Shown here: piece by piece, positions 45,112 to 53,710 of the stretch
Position numbering within the stretch: the stretch's first letter is position 1
Layout: every line of letters starts with the position of its first letter
Assembly (NCBI RefSeq): GCF_009687865.1
Contig: NZ_BLAE01000046.1
Coordinates: 1 to 64,000 of the forward strand
Source: Acrocarpospora macrocephala
Lineage (GTDB): Bacteria > Actinomycetota > Actinomycetes > Streptosporangiales > Streptosporangiaceae
Length of the DNA: 64,000 bases
Reading direction: 5' to 3'
The notes under the pieces: generated by a model
What the model was told of the DNA's origin: nothing
What the model saw: only the letters and a program-made list of their open reading frames with translations
Databases searched by the model: none
Translations under genes and position numbers: made by a program

Positions 45112-46332
45112 TTAACCCCGCGTTGCCGTACGGGTGACGGCCTCCGCCGCCTCCTCGGCCGCCGACGCGGCGATGTCGATCGAGGTCTCCTTCGACCGGC
45201 GAATCCCCAGGATGCTGATGAACAGCGCCGCGAAGATCGTCTGGAAGCTCATGATGAACGCGGTCGCCGACGGCACGACCATGCGCAGCACCTCGGCCGG
45301 AATCAGTTCCCCGAAGCCCCGGCCGCCCCAGTGCGCGAGCGAGGCGATCAGGCCGACCAGACCGCCCAGCGCCAGCAGCCCACCGGCGACCAGGCCCTTC
45401 TCCAGGGTCACGATGTCGACCAGCTTCCGCACCCGCCGGTCCTCAGGAAGGAACCCCTCCTCGGCCGCGTACACCTTGGTGAACAGCGCGAACAGCGCGG
45501 CCTGGAACCCGATCACCACCATCGCGGACGCCCCGACCAGGGTGTCGACGTCGAACGCGAGCTTGCCGATGTAGACCGGGCCGAAGGTCAGCGCGGTGCC
45601 CGCGACCAGGCCGAGCGTCATCAGCACCAGGCCGGGGATGAAGAACAGCCAGCGCGGGCTGTACAGCAGCAGGAAGCGCAGGTGGCGCCAGCCGTCCCGC
45701 CAGGAGCGCAGGTGCGGCGGACGGGAGCGGCCGTCGGGCGCGAGGGTGGTCGGCACCTCGCGCACGTCCAGGCCCTGCAGGGTCGCCTTCACGACCATCT
45801 CGGAGGCGAACTCCATGCCGCCGGTCTGCAGGCCCAGGCGCAGGATCGAGTCGCGCCGGAAGCCGCGCAGGCCGCAGTGGAAGTCGCCGATCGCGCTCGG
45901 GAAGAACAGCCGCCCGACGAACGAGAGCACCGGATTGCCCAGGTAGCGGTGGAGCGGGGGCATCGCGCCCGGGGCGATCCCGCCCTTGAAGCGGTTGCCC
46001 ATCACCAGTTCGCCACCCGCGCGCAGTTCCTCAACGAACGGCAGCAGACCGGTGAAATCGTAGGAATCATCCGCGTCGCCCATGATGACGTACTTGCCGC
46101 GCGCCGCCCGGATGCCACCGATCAGGGCATTGCCGTACCCCTTCTCGGCAATGTGCACCACGCGGGCGCCGGCATCCCTGGCCAGCTGCTGCGAGCCGTC
46201 GGTGCTGCCGTTGTCGGCGATCACCACTTCGCCCTCGATGCCGTTCTCGCGCATGCAGTCCAGCGCCTTGCGCACACACGTTTCCACGGTCTCCGCCTCG
46301 TTGAGGCAGGGCATGACCACCGTGAGTTCCAC
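45112..46332 (-). CDS. Membrane GT2 glycosyltransferase (polyprenyl-phosphate sugar synthase type)
   Basis: 406 residues from GTG 46332 (GAGGGG about 8 bases upstream). An earlier GTG/ATG at 46368 is less likely. GT-A motifs: LTVVMPCLNEAETV, IADNGSTDGSQQLA, MGDADDSYDF (DXD) and FHCGLRGFRRDS. The C-terminal part has four membrane segments (from WLFFIPGLVLMTLGLVAG). This layout fits dolichol/polyprenyl-phosphate mannose or glucose synthases. It may provide the lipid-linked sugar used by the nearby pmt and by the GT39-like protein. Confidence 0.88.
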   Translation of the reverse strand: MELTVVMPCLNEAETVETCVRKALDCMRENGIEGEVVIADNGSTDGSQQLARDAGARVVHIAEKGYGNALIGGIRAARGKYVIMGDADDSYDFTGLLPFVEELRAGGELVMGNRFKGGIAPGAMPPLHRYLGNPVLSFVGRLFFPSAIGDFHCGLRGFRRDSILRLGLQTGGMEFASEMVVKATLQGLDVREVPTTLAPDGRSRPPHLRSWRDGWRHLRFLLLYSPRWLFFIPGLVLMTLGLVAGTALTFGPVYIGKLAFDVDTLVGASAMVVIGFQAALFALFTKVYAAEEGFLPEDRRVRKLVDIVTLEKGLVAGGLLALGGLVGLIASLAHWGGRGFGELIPAEVLRMVVPSATAFIMSFQTIFAALFISILGIRRSKETSIDIAASAAEEAAEAVTRTATRG

Positions 46333-46429
46333 GTCGCAACCCCTCAAGCTTTCGATCAGATCAACCAATCATGCCCGCTACCCCCATGTGCCCGAGTCAA
46401 GTCCGTGAAACGACTGGCATTCTGTAAGC

Positions 46430-47914
46430 ATGGTCGCGGTCGCGGAACCGACAACGTTGAGCGCCCCCAGCATCGGACGGTGGGGGCGTTCAGTCGCGTT
46501 TCTGCGCCGGCACCGCTGGTTCGCCGCCGCTCTCGGCCTGGGCGCGGTCCTGCGGATCATCACGATGCTGGGCTTCGGCCCGGCGATGTGGTTCAACGAC
46601 TCCTACGACTACATCTCCGTCGCGCTGCACCCCCGCCCGCATCCGATCCGGCCGGATGGGTACGGATTCTGGCTGCTGATGCTCAAGCCGTTGCACAGCC
46701 TGGCCCTGGTGGTGTTCACCCAGCATCTGATGGGCCTGGGCACTGGGGTCCTGATATATGCGCTCTTAACCAGGCGATTCAACCTGCCTGGGTGGGGGGC
46801 GACGCTGGCCGCGGTGCCGGTGCTGTTCGACGCGTACCAGATCCAGATCGAGCAGATGATCATGTCGGACGCGATGTTCGTCCTGCTCGTGGTCGGGGTC
46901 ATCACGCTGGTGCTGTGGCATCGGGAAATGTCGTGGAAAGTCGGTGCGGCTGTCGGCGGCCTGCTCGCGCTGACCGCGCTCACCCGCAGCATCGGCCTGC
47001 CGATCCTGGCGCTGGTGGTGGTCTACCTCCTGGTCAAGCGGACAGGCTGGAAGACGATCCTGGCATTGGTGACGGCCTGCGCGATTCCCGTCGTCGGCTA
47101 CATGGGCTGGTTCAAAGCGGTCAACGGCCAGTTCGCGATGACCAGCAGCGACGGCGTGATCCTCTACATGCGCACCGCGTCGTTCTCGGACTGCCACGAG
47201 ATGGGCCTCGACCCCCGCGCCGAACTCCAGCTCGCCCTGCTCTGCATCCCGAAGAAGCCCGCGGATCGCGGCCCTTCCGCGCAGGCCTACCTCTGGTGGG
47301 ACAACGACAACCAGATCCACGTGTTCGGCGCGGGCATGAAGTTCGACGCCGAAATGAACAAGAACACCAGCGCCTTCGCGACGCGCGCCATCCTCAGCCA
47401 GCCCGGCGACTACCTCGCCGTCGTCGCCAAGGACTTCTTCCGCGCCTTCCGCTGGGACCGCAGCCCGTTCCCGGACACCAAGACCTTCCTGCAGTACGAA
47501 TTCGGCAACAACATCACCACCCGGCTCCCCCAGTGGACCTCCTTCCGCGGCCAGACCCACACGGACGCCGAAACCTACGAGAACGGCCCCGCGGCCACGG
47601 TCAACACCCGCCCCTGGGCCGACATCATGATCGGCTACCAGAAGATCATGCGCCTGCCCGGCCTGGCCCTCGGCGTCCTCCTCCTCATCGGCCTGTACGG
47701 TGTCGCCCTCCGCTGGCGCAAACTCGGCGGCCCCGTCCTGCTCCCCTGGCTGGCCTCCGTCGGCCTGATCCTCGCCCCCGCCGCCACCGCCGAATTCGAC
47801 TACCGCTACCTGATCCCCGCGGCCCCCCTCGCCTGCCTCGCCGCCGCCATCACCCTCCGCCACGGCCTCCGCCGCACCCGCCCCACTCCGCCAGACCTCC
47901 CCGAAGCAGCCTGA
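46430..47914 (+). CDS. Multi-pass membrane glycosyltransferase-like protein
   Basis: 494 residues with about ten membrane segments. The first outer loop holds FNDSYDYISVALHPRPHP (Asp in the loop after helix 1, as in GT-C enzymes). A soluble outer loop of about 130 residues lies between helices (residues 230-400). GT-C enzymes use polyprenyl-phosphate sugars outside the membrane. It is divergent from the GT2 synthase, 97 bases between starts. The acceptor is unknown. Confidence 0.75.
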   Translation: MVAVAEPTTLSAPSIGRWGRSVAFLRRHRWFAAALGLGAVLRIITMLGFGPAMWFNDSYDYISVALHPRPHPIRPDGYGFWLLMLKPLHSLALVVFTQHLMGLGTGVLIYALLTRRFNLPGWGATLAAVPVLFDAYQIQIEQMIMSDAMFVLLVVGVITLVLWHREMSWKVGAAVGGLLALTALTRSIGLPILALVVVYLLVKRTGWKTILALVTACAIPVVGYMGWFKAVNGQFAMTSSDGVILYMRTASFSDCHEMGLDPRAELQLALLCIPKKPADRGPSAQAYLWWDNDNQIHVFGAGMKFDAEMNKNTSAFATRAILSQPGDYLAVVAKDFFRAFRWDRSPFPDTKTFLQYEFGNNITTRLPQWTSFRGQTHTDAETYENGPAATVNTRPWADIMIGYQKIMRLPGLALGVLLLIGLYGVALRWRKLGGPVLLPWLASVGLILAPAATAEFDYRYLIPAAPLACLAAAITLRHGLRRTRPTPPDLPEAA

Positions 47915-48024
47915 GACCCCCTCCAGAGGACCGCAACGCCCTTTTGGCGCCGGGACGGCGAGGACCAACGACGAGGTAAACGGCGCCCGATAACGGCCAG
48001 CTCACTGAATCTGGGGGCGCCCTT

Positions 48025-48867
48025 TCAGGACTTCGCCGTGTGTACGGCGTTGTATAGGTCCCGCTTGGGGATACCCGCTCTTTTCGCCACGTCGACGATG
48101 GCTTCCTTACGGGCGACTCCAGTCGCCTCCAGTTGGGCGACCTGGGCGACCAGATCTTCGATTTCCGGCTCGGTCTGATCAGGGGCGTACCCGGCGATCA
48201 CGATGGTGATTTCGCCGCGCATGTCCCCAGCGGCCCAGTCGGCGAGCTGGCCGAGCCCGCCTCGCCGTACCTCTTCGTAGGTTTTGGTCAGTTCGCGGCA
48301 GACGGCGGCCTGGCGGTCGGGACCGAATGCCTCGGCCATCGCCTCAAGGCAGGCCTGGAGCCGGTGCGGCGCCTCGAAGAAGACCATCGTGCGCTCCTCG
48401 GTGGCCAGGCCCGCCAGGCGCCGCGCCCGGTCGCCGGACTTGCGCGGCGGGAAGCCCTCGAAGCAGAAACGATCGCTGGGCAGCCCGGAGATCGCCAAGG
48501 CGGTGGTCACGGCGGAGGGCCCGGCCAGGGCGGTGACGGGCACACCGGCGTCGACGGCCAGCTTGGTCAGCCGGTAGCCGGGGTCGGAAACGCCGGGCAT
48601 GCCCGCGTCTGTGATGACAAGCACGGTCTTTCCGGCAAGGAGCACATCGAGAAGCTCCTTCGCCCGGGTGATCTCATTGGCGTCGTAGTACGACACCACC
48701 CGCCCGGTCACATTCGCCCCGAGATCGGAGACCAGCCGCTTCAACCGCCGGGTGTCCTCGGCGGCGATCACATCCGCCGTTTCGAGCGCCGACCGCAGCC
48801 GGGGCGACGCGTCGCCGACCTGCCCGATCGGAGCGCCCGCCAACACCAGCCTGCCGAATTCACTCAC
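48025..48867 (-). CDS. rsmI: 16S rRNA (cytidine1402-2'-O)-methyltransferase
   Basis: 280 residues from GTG 48867, which fits the family start (GRLVLAGAPIGQVGDASPRL). Tetrapyrrole-methylase fold: ADVIAAEDTRRL, VITDAGMPGVSDPGYRL, PSAVTTALAISGLP and FFEAPHRL. It methylates the ribose of C1402 in the decoding centre. It is divergent from pmt with 107 bases between starts, the same gene pair seen in mycobacteria. Confidence 0.95.
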   Translation of the reverse strand: MSEFGRLVLAGAPIGQVGDASPRLRSALETADVIAAEDTRRLKRLVSDLGANVTGRVVSYYDANEITRAKELLDVLLAGKTVLVITDAGMPGVSDPGYRLTKLAVDAGVPVTALAGPSAVTTALAISGLPSDRFCFEGFPPRKSGDRARRLAGLATEERTMVFFEAPHRLQACLEAMAEAFGPDRQAAVCRELTKTYEEVRRGGLGQLADWAAGDMRGEITIVIAGYAPDQTEPEIEDLVAQVAQLEATGVARKEAIVDVAKRAGIPKRDLYNAVHTAKS

Positions 48868-48974
48868 TGCACCAGTATGTTGTCCCCAGCGCCCCCGTTC
48901 GGACTGTGGCCGAACAGGATCGAATCGGCGCGTACGTCGTGTTCGTGGCGTGGTGTCGCCAGTAGTGTGGGCGG

Positions 48975-50585
48975 GTGGCCGTGACCGACTTCGCCAATCA
49001 GGCGTACGAGCAGCCCGAGCCGGACCCGCAGAACTCATCGCCCTCCGTGCGCGATCGGCTGGTCCCGCCGATGCCCGGCAGCGCGATATGGGGTTGGCTC
49101 GGCCCGATCATCGTAACGATCTTCGGCGCTATTCTCCGCTTCGACCGGTTGGGTACGCCCAAGGCGATCGTCTTCGACGAGACGTACTACGCGAAAGACG
49201 CCTGGTCGACCATCAAGTACGGCGTCGAGCGCCAGTTCATCGAAGGCGACGCGGCCAACCAGGCCGTGCTCCGCGGCGACACGAACATCTTCAAGGTCTG
49301 CGAACAAGTCGACCAATGCGCGTCATACGTGGTCCATCCGCCCCTCGGGAAATGGATGATCGGCCTCGGCGAGTGGATGTTCGGCCTGACCCCGTTCGGC
49401 TGGCGCTTCATGGCCGCCGTCATCGGCTCCCTGTCGATCCTGCTGCTGGCCCGGGTGGCCCGCCGCATCACCCGCTCCACCCTTCTCGGCTGCTTCGCCG
49501 GCTTCCTCCTCGCCCTGGACGGCTTGCACTTCGTCCTGTCCCGTACGGCCCTGCTGGACATTTTCCTGATGTTCTGGGTCATCGCGGGATTCGCCTGCCT
49601 GGTGGTCGACCGCGATCGAAGCAGGCAACGCCTGGCCGACTGGTACGAGACCTCCGGCGTCGGCGACCTCGGCCCCTCGCTCGGCATCCGCCCGTGGCGC
49701 CTCGCCGCCGGCCTCTGCCTGGGCGGCGCGCTCGCCACCAAATGGACCGGCCTGTTCTTCATCGCCGCCTTCGGCATCATGACCGTCCTGTGGGACTTCG
49801 GCGCCCGCCGCGCCGTCGGCCTCCGCCAGTCCCTCCTCGGCACCACCCGCCGCGACCTCCCGCTCGCCTTCGCCTGGATCGCGCTCATCCCGCTGCTGGT
49901 CTACGTGCTCTCGTTCGCGGGCTGGTTCGCCACCGACCGCGGCTACGGCCGCAACTGGGCCCAGGCGACCTCCAACGGCCCCGTGTACTTCATCTTCGAC
50001 TCGCTGCGCTCCTGGGTGGATTACCAGAAACAGATCCTTTCCTTCCACACCGGCCTGGACTCCTCACATCCGTACGCGTCCGAGCCCTGGCAGTGGCCGA
50101 TGTTGCTGCGCCCTGTGGCATTTTTCTACGAATCGCCCAAGGGCTGCGGCTCGGACAACTGCTCGTGGGCCGTGCTCGGCACCGGCACGCCGATCATCTG
50201 GTTCGGCGGCCTCATCGCGCTGATCGCGATGATCGGCTGGTACGTGGCGACCCGCGACTGGCGCGCCGGAGCGATCCTGCTCGGGTACGCAGCGGGCTGG
50301 CTTCCCTGGTTCTACTTCCAGATCGTCGACAACCGGACGATGTTCCTGTTCTATGCCATTCCCATGGTTCCCTTCATGATCCTCGCCATCGTGCTGGGCG
50401 CCGGGTTGATCATCGGGCCGATGACCCGGCCCGGCAACCGCCGTCTGTACGGGGCGGTGGCCGTGGGAGCGTTCGCATTGCTCGCGCTGGTCAACTTCTG
50501 GTGGCTCTATCCGGTGCTGTCCGCGGAGGTCATTCCGTACCAGGACTGGTATGCCCGAATGTTGTTTAAGTCGGGCTGGATCTGA
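48975..50585 (+). CDS. pmt: Dolichyl-phosphate-mannose protein mannosyltransferase
   Basis: 536 residues with about eleven membrane segments. The catalytic Asp-Glu pair is in VFDETYYAKDAW (about residue 58), within the first outer loop, and HPPLGKW follows, as in the PMT family (Rv1002c in M. tuberculosis). It moves mannose from polyprenyl phosphate to Ser/Thr of exported proteins. GTG 48975 is the start. Secreted FG-GAP proteins and the kinase outer domains, which are Thr-rich, are possible substrates (inference). Confidence 0.94.
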   Translation: MAVTDFANQAYEQPEPDPQNSSPSVRDRLVPPMPGSAIWGWLGPIIVTIFGAILRFDRLGTPKAIVFDETYYAKDAWSTIKYGVERQFIEGDAANQAVLRGDTNIFKVCEQVDQCASYVVHPPLGKWMIGLGEWMFGLTPFGWRFMAAVIGSLSILLLARVARRITRSTLLGCFAGFLLALDGLHFVLSRTALLDIFLMFWVIAGFACLVVDRDRSRQRLADWYETSGVGDLGPSLGIRPWRLAAGLCLGGALATKWTGLFFIAAFGIMTVLWDFGARRAVGLRQSLLGTTRRDLPLAFAWIALIPLLVYVLSFAGWFATDRGYGRNWAQATSNGPVYFIFDSLRSWVDYQKQILSFHTGLDSSHPYASEPWQWPMLLRPVAFFYESPKGCGSDNCSWAVLGTGTPIIWFGGLIALIAMIGWYVATRDWRAGAILLGYAAGWLPWFYFQIVDNRTMFLFYAIPMVPFMILAIVLGAGLIIGPMTRPGNRRLYGAVAVGAFALLALVNFWWLYPVLSAEVIPYQDWYARMLFKSGWI

Positions 50586-50685
50586 GCTCTGGCAGCGGTG
50601 TCCGTATCGTGAGTCACTAGGGGGGTGGTCCCGAGTGTCTCTCGGTCGTCGTCAACGGTGGGTCCCATACGGCAGACTGCGGGTC

Positions 50686-52044
50686 ATGCCCGCACCTGAT
50701 GTGGCGGCGCTCCTCGCCGAACTGGAGCGCGCCGAGCCGGACGTCGCCGACTCGGCCAGAATCGCCGTGGAATGGCTCACCGGCGGCGAGGCCCTGGAGA
50801 CCATCAGCCAACTCGACGTGTGTGAATTCCTCTGGTACGCGTTGCCGATCAAGGTCACCGGAGATCACGTGGCCATCGCGCACGCCCTCGGCCGGCTCTT
50901 CGAGCTGGGCGGCATGGAGCGCTACGCGGCGCTGTGCGCGTCCGAAACGACCACGCACATCCTGCGCACCTACGGCCGCGAGGGCGAAGAGGCCGGGGCC
51001 GCCGCCTACCAGCAGGCGCTTGAGGCCACCGGCGTGCTGCCCCCCGACGTTCCCGAACTCAGTTGGAGCTCCATCATGGGCCCGGAGGAGCTCGGCGCGC
51101 ACGTCGCCTGCGCGGCCGCGCTCGAGCTCGCGATCGTGTCGGGCGAGCTGGCCATGCCGTACGAACCGGAGACGCCCGCCACGACGGTCATGCGCGGTCT
51201 CACCCGCGGCCGGGTGGAACTGACCACGCGCTGGCTCACTGAGCCCCGCGCCGAGCTCGGCGGCGACTGCTGGCTCCACCGCGTCCACGGCGAACGCCTC
51301 AACCGCTGGGTCCTCGGCCGCGGCAAGGCCCGCCGCGAACTCGCCCAGCCCTTCGAGGTGCGGCTCTACGCTCCCATTCCCGCTCCCGCCGAACCGCATC
51401 TGGCGTCGCTGTGGTGGTTGCTGGACTGGGCGGCCGGAAGCGGCGGTGTGCCGCTGACGCAGAAATTCAACCTGTCCCGGGCGCTGGTGGTGGAATCGGC
51501 CGAGCTGTTCGGGTGGGACGCGGTCACCGCCGGGTCCATCCGGGGCGAGGCGGACGTTCCCACCCTGACGATGCTGCGAGAGATCGTGAGCGAGGAACTG
51601 CGGGCTCTGCGGCGCAACGGCCGGAAGCTGGTGCTCACGGTCGCCGGCCGCAAACTCTCCGACGACCCCGAGGCGATGTGGACCGCCGCGACGGCGACCC
51701 TGCTCACCCCGGCCCAGGGGGAACACGATTTCGAAGTTTCCGTCCGGGAGGCGGCGCTGATGCTGCTCGCGGACGGAGACCCCCTGCCCTACGCGGAGCT
51801 GCGCGATCGGGTGGCCGACGTGGTCAACGGCGAAGGCTGGCGGTCCTCCGCCGGGGGGCAGGTCTCCGCCGCGGACCTGACCACCCCGCTCGGGGAGCTG
51901 CAGCGGCGGCTGGACGCGCTGGATCTGCGCATGTCGTGCGACTGGCGGGCGAGCTGGCAACTGACACCCGTCGGCCAGCAAGCGGTCCTGTCCGCGCTCC
52001 GCACGCAGGCCCTGCGCCCTCGCCAGTACGCGGGCCTCGGCTGA
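50686..52044 (+). CDS. Hypothetical protein with winged-helix-like C-terminus
   Basis: 452 residues from ATG 50686. I do not recognise the N-terminal part. The C-terminal half has LTQKFNLSRALVVESAELFGWD, then EELRALRRNGRKLVLTVAGRKLSDDP and two further helical blocks. That resembles regions attached to plasmid pRiA4b ORF-3-like proteins of actinobacteria. No signal peptide or membrane segments are seen. It follows pmt on the same strand by 100 bases. Not secreted; possible DNA- or protein-binding role. Confidence 0.7.
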   Translation: MPAPDVAALLAELERAEPDVADSARIAVEWLTGGEALETISQLDVCEFLWYALPIKVTGDHVAIAHALGRLFELGGMERYAALCASETTTHILRTYGREGEEAGAAAYQQALEATGVLPPDVPELSWSSIMGPEELGAHVACAAALELAIVSGELAMPYEPETPATTVMRGLTRGRVELTTRWLTEPRAELGGDCWLHRVHGERLNRWVLGRGKARRELAQPFEVRLYAPIPAPAEPHLASLWWLLDWAAGSGGVPLTQKFNLSRALVVESAELFGWDAVTAGSIRGEADVPTLTMLREIVSEELRALRRNGRKLVLTVAGRKLSDDPEAMWTAATATLLTPAQGEHDFEVSVREAALMLLADGDPLPYAELRDRVADVVNGEGWRSSAGGQVSAADLTTPLGELQRRLDALDLRMSCDWRASWQLTPVGQQAVLSALRTQALRPRQYAGLG

Positions 52045-52184
52045 GTCGAATCACGGCTGCCCCTGGACGGACGGCTCTTCGTTCTGGGCGCGCGTTTCGG
52101 ATCACATTCAGGAGACCACTTCCTCAAGTGCTCCTACATGGGGTAGAAGGTTGAACCCGTACAACCCTCACCTTTGAGGTACCT

Positions 52185-52826
52185 GTGAAGAAAATGCTGC
52201 GATTCCTCACGGCTCCCGTCGTGGCGATGGCCCTGCTCCTGACCGGATTATCCACCCCTGCCCGCGCCGAGACGGATGCGCAACTGGCTGCGTCGTGGCA
52301 GCTCGCGTGGGACACGTACCGGTTCTACGAGATCCTGACCGCTCCCCTGCCCTGGACCGGACGAAGCCAGGTCACCCGCGACATCGCGATCGACATCAAC
52401 GCCCCCATCGCGCACGTCTTCGACGCCTACTCCAACGTCAACAACCACATCGGCATGCACTCGTTCCTCAAACGAGTGGTAACCCACGCCGACTGGACCG
52501 AGAACGACGTCCGCTACATCAACTTCACCGCGATCGAGGACATCCCCGTTGTAGCCGGCATCCCCATCAGCAGCAAAACCCACGCCCAACAGCGAATCCA
52601 CCGCAACGCGTTCTACTACGAAACCGACACCTGGACCCTCCCCAACGTCGTCACCCACCAGAAAATCATCTTCACCGACCTCGGAAACGGCACAACCCGA
52701 GTAACCGAACACCTCACCTTCGAGGCCAGCATCCTCCTGATCGACTTCACCGTGACCAACGGCGTCGCCTCACATCAGGCCACGCAAGCCGGCCTCAAGA
52801 CAGCCATAGAGAACGGCACACTCTAA
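52185..52826 (+). CDS. Secreted SRPBCC (START-like) family protein
   Basis: 213 residues. GTG 52185 is preceded by GAGGT at 4 bases. The signal peptide (KKMLRFLTAPVVAMALLLTGLSTPARA) is cut near residue 28. The rest matches the polyketide-cyclase/START-like helix-grip fold: VTRDIAIDINAPIAHVFDAYSNVNNHIGMHSFLKRV near residue 65 and a C-terminal helix VASHQATQAGLKTAIE. Such folds bind hydrophobic ligands; secreted versions are uncommon. No enzyme residues are evident. Confidence 0.75.
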   Translation: MKKMLRFLTAPVVAMALLLTGLSTPARAETDAQLAASWQLAWDTYRFYEILTAPLPWTGRSQVTRDIAIDINAPIAHVFDAYSNVNNHIGMHSFLKRVVTHADWTENDVRYINFTAIEDIPVVAGIPISSKTHAQQRIHRNAFYYETDTWTLPNVVTHQKIIFTDLGNGTTRVTEHLTFEASILLIDFTVTNGVASHQATQAGLKTAIENGTL

Positions 52827-52850
52827 ACGATTCACGCACTGGGAGACGAT

Positions 52851-52951
52851 TCCTTCCCTGCCTTCGCCCTTAAATATGTAGCGCCCGCCGAGCCGGGCGG
52901 CTACCGTTCTGGATAACACGAGCAAGACGCTCGGGCGAAGGCAGGGAAGGA
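52851..52951 (+). repeat. 19-bp perfect inverted repeat enclosing a start region
   Basis: TCCTTCCCTGCCTTCGCCC (52851-52869) pairs exactly with 52933-52951. The right arm holds the ribosome site (GGGAAGG) and first base of the small ORF at 52951. The 63-base loop contains a smaller GC-rich hairpin (GCCCGCC with GGGCGGC). As RNA it would hide the start; as DNA it could be an operator. Confidence 0.75.
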
Positions 52952-53055
52952 TGACAGTCGTGAGCTACCAGCTGGAACAGGCGCGCAGTCTGCGTTCACT
53001 GGACGCGCGATCTCTGCGCGCTCTCGTGCTGCGGCTCCGGCGGTCTTCCTGGTAA
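52951..53055 (+). CDS. Small Arg/Leu-rich ORF (34 aa), possible leader peptide
   Basis: ATG 52951 follows GGGAAGG directly (spacing very short; GTG 52960 is an alternative). The product contains YQLEQARSLRSLDARSLR and ends LRLRRSSW, with 8 Arg and 7 Leu in 34 residues. It is flanked by a start-hiding inverted repeat and, 23 bases after the stop, an intrinsic terminator, so it forms a compact unit before a tRNA cluster. It may be an attenuator leader or a small basic protein. Expression is unproven. Confidence 0.5.
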   Translation: MTVVSYQLEQARSLRSLDARSLRALVLRLRRSSW

Positions 53056-53077
53056 ACCCCCAAGAGATCGCCGCGAG

Positions 53078-53110
53078 GCCGCCAGGGACACCCCGGCGGC
53101 TTTTTCTTTT
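53078..53110 (+). terminator. Intrinsic terminator before the tRNA cluster
   Basis: A GCCGCC/GGCGGC stem with an 11-base loop is followed by TTTTTCTTTT, the clearest T-run in the window. Confidence 0.85.
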
Positions 53111-53178
53111 CCCGCACTTCCTTAACTGACGTGACCGGGTATGCGCATGCCTAAAACTCAATAGCGGAGAAATTCCAG

Positions 53179-53252
53179 ACGTCCGTAGCCCAAATGGTAG
53201 AGGTGCCGGCCCGAGGTGCCGGAGGTCGCGGGTTCGAATCCCGCCGGACGTA
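53179..53252 (+). tRNA. Atypical tRNA, anticodon-position GAG (Leu-like) with C33 and short variable loop
   Basis: A full cloverleaf of 74 nt: acceptor ACGTCCG/CGGACGT, anticodon stem CCGGC/GCCGG, loop CCGAGGT, variable loop of 5, T-arm GCGGG-TTCGAAT-CCCGC, discriminator A. The anticodon position reads GAG (Leu), yet real tRNA-Leu has a long variable arm, and base 33 is C instead of the near-universal T. Function in translation is doubtful or special. Confidence 0.65.
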
Positions 53253-53262
53253 CGCGGAACAG

Positions 53263-53336
53263 GCCGCTCTAGCCCAACGGCAGGAGGCACCGTGCTCAGG
53301 ACACGGGACGTCGGGGTTCGAATCCCCGGGGCGGCA
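53263..53336 (+). tRNA. Atypical tRNA, anticodon CAG (Leu-like) on a short-variable-arm body
   Basis: A 74-nt cloverleaf: acceptor GCCGCTC/GGGCGGC with one G-T pair, D-stem GCC/GGC, anticodon stem CCGTG/CACGG with loop CTCAGGA (CAG), variable loop GACGT, T-arm CGGGG-TTCGAAT-CCCCG, discriminator A. T33 is present. A CAG anticodon would be Leu, but the class I body is wrong for Leu. The body resembles the tRNA just upstream. Confidence 0.7.
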
Positions 53337-53347
53337 CGAAAATCCGT

Positions 53348-53437
53348 GGAGGGGCCAGCCGACAGATGGCGACGGCCGCAGTCCCGAAAACTGTTGGCGC
53401 TTTCGAGCGCGTGCGAGTTCGACCCTCGCCCCCTCCG
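53348..53437 (+). tRNA. Atypical long-arm tRNA, anticodon-position CGA (Ser-like) with C33
   Basis: A 90-nt class II cloverleaf: acceptor GGAGGGG/CCCCTCC, anticodon stem GCAGT/ACTGT (one G-T pair) with loop CCCGAAA, long variable arm with GCGC/GCGC, T-arm GCGAG-TTCGACC-CTCGC, discriminator G as in Ser. Base 33 is C, and a three-base CCA linker replaces the usual T8-N9. Confidence 0.6.
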
Positions 53438-53447
53438 CTCACGACAA

Positions 53448-53521
53448 GGCCCGTTGGTCTAGCTGGTCAGGACACCTGACTCTCACTCAGGAGATCACCG
53501 GTTCGAATCCGGTACGGGCTA
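53448..53521 (+). tRNA. tRNA-Glu (CTC)
   Basis: A canonical 74-nt cloverleaf: acceptor GGCCCGT/ACGGGCT, anticodon stem CCTGA/TCAGG with loop CTCTCAC (CTC), T-arm ACCGG-TTCGAAT-CCGGT. Confidence 0.95.
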
Positions 53522-53534
53522 CCAGCTTTGTCGT

Positions 53535-53608
53535 GCCCCGTTGGTCTAGCGGTTCAGGACGCCCGGCTTTCACCCGGGAGAACGCCGGTTCGAATCCGGT
53601 ACGGGGTA
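53535..53608 (+). tRNA. tRNA-Glu (TTC)
   Basis: A canonical cloverleaf: acceptor GCCCCGT/ACGGGGT, anticodon stem CCCGG/CCGGG with loop CTTTCAC (TTC), T-loop TTCGAAT. It is closely similar to the preceding tRNA-Glu. Confidence 0.95.
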
Positions 53609-53710
53609 CTGGACCCACCACGTTACGTAACAGTTTCGTCACTCAATAGAGTATGGTCACCGAAAGTGGCCTACCGGAAGCATGAAGTCTCCTGAAGAAC
53701 GGAGGCTGAT

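Noticed and set aside
45091-47979. 962-residue plus-strand open frame
   Set aside because: It is antisense to the GT2 gene and out of frame with the GT-C-like gene; composition is Arg/Gly/Pro-rich shadow sequence.
47915-48024. Terminator between the GT-C-like gene and rsmI
   Set aside because: GGCGCC-type pairing exists, but arms are short, the loop is long and no T-run follows, so support is too weak.
53179-53608. Integrated element or prophage at the tRNA cluster
   Set aside because: No integrase, excisionase or repeated tRNA 3' end was seen nearby.
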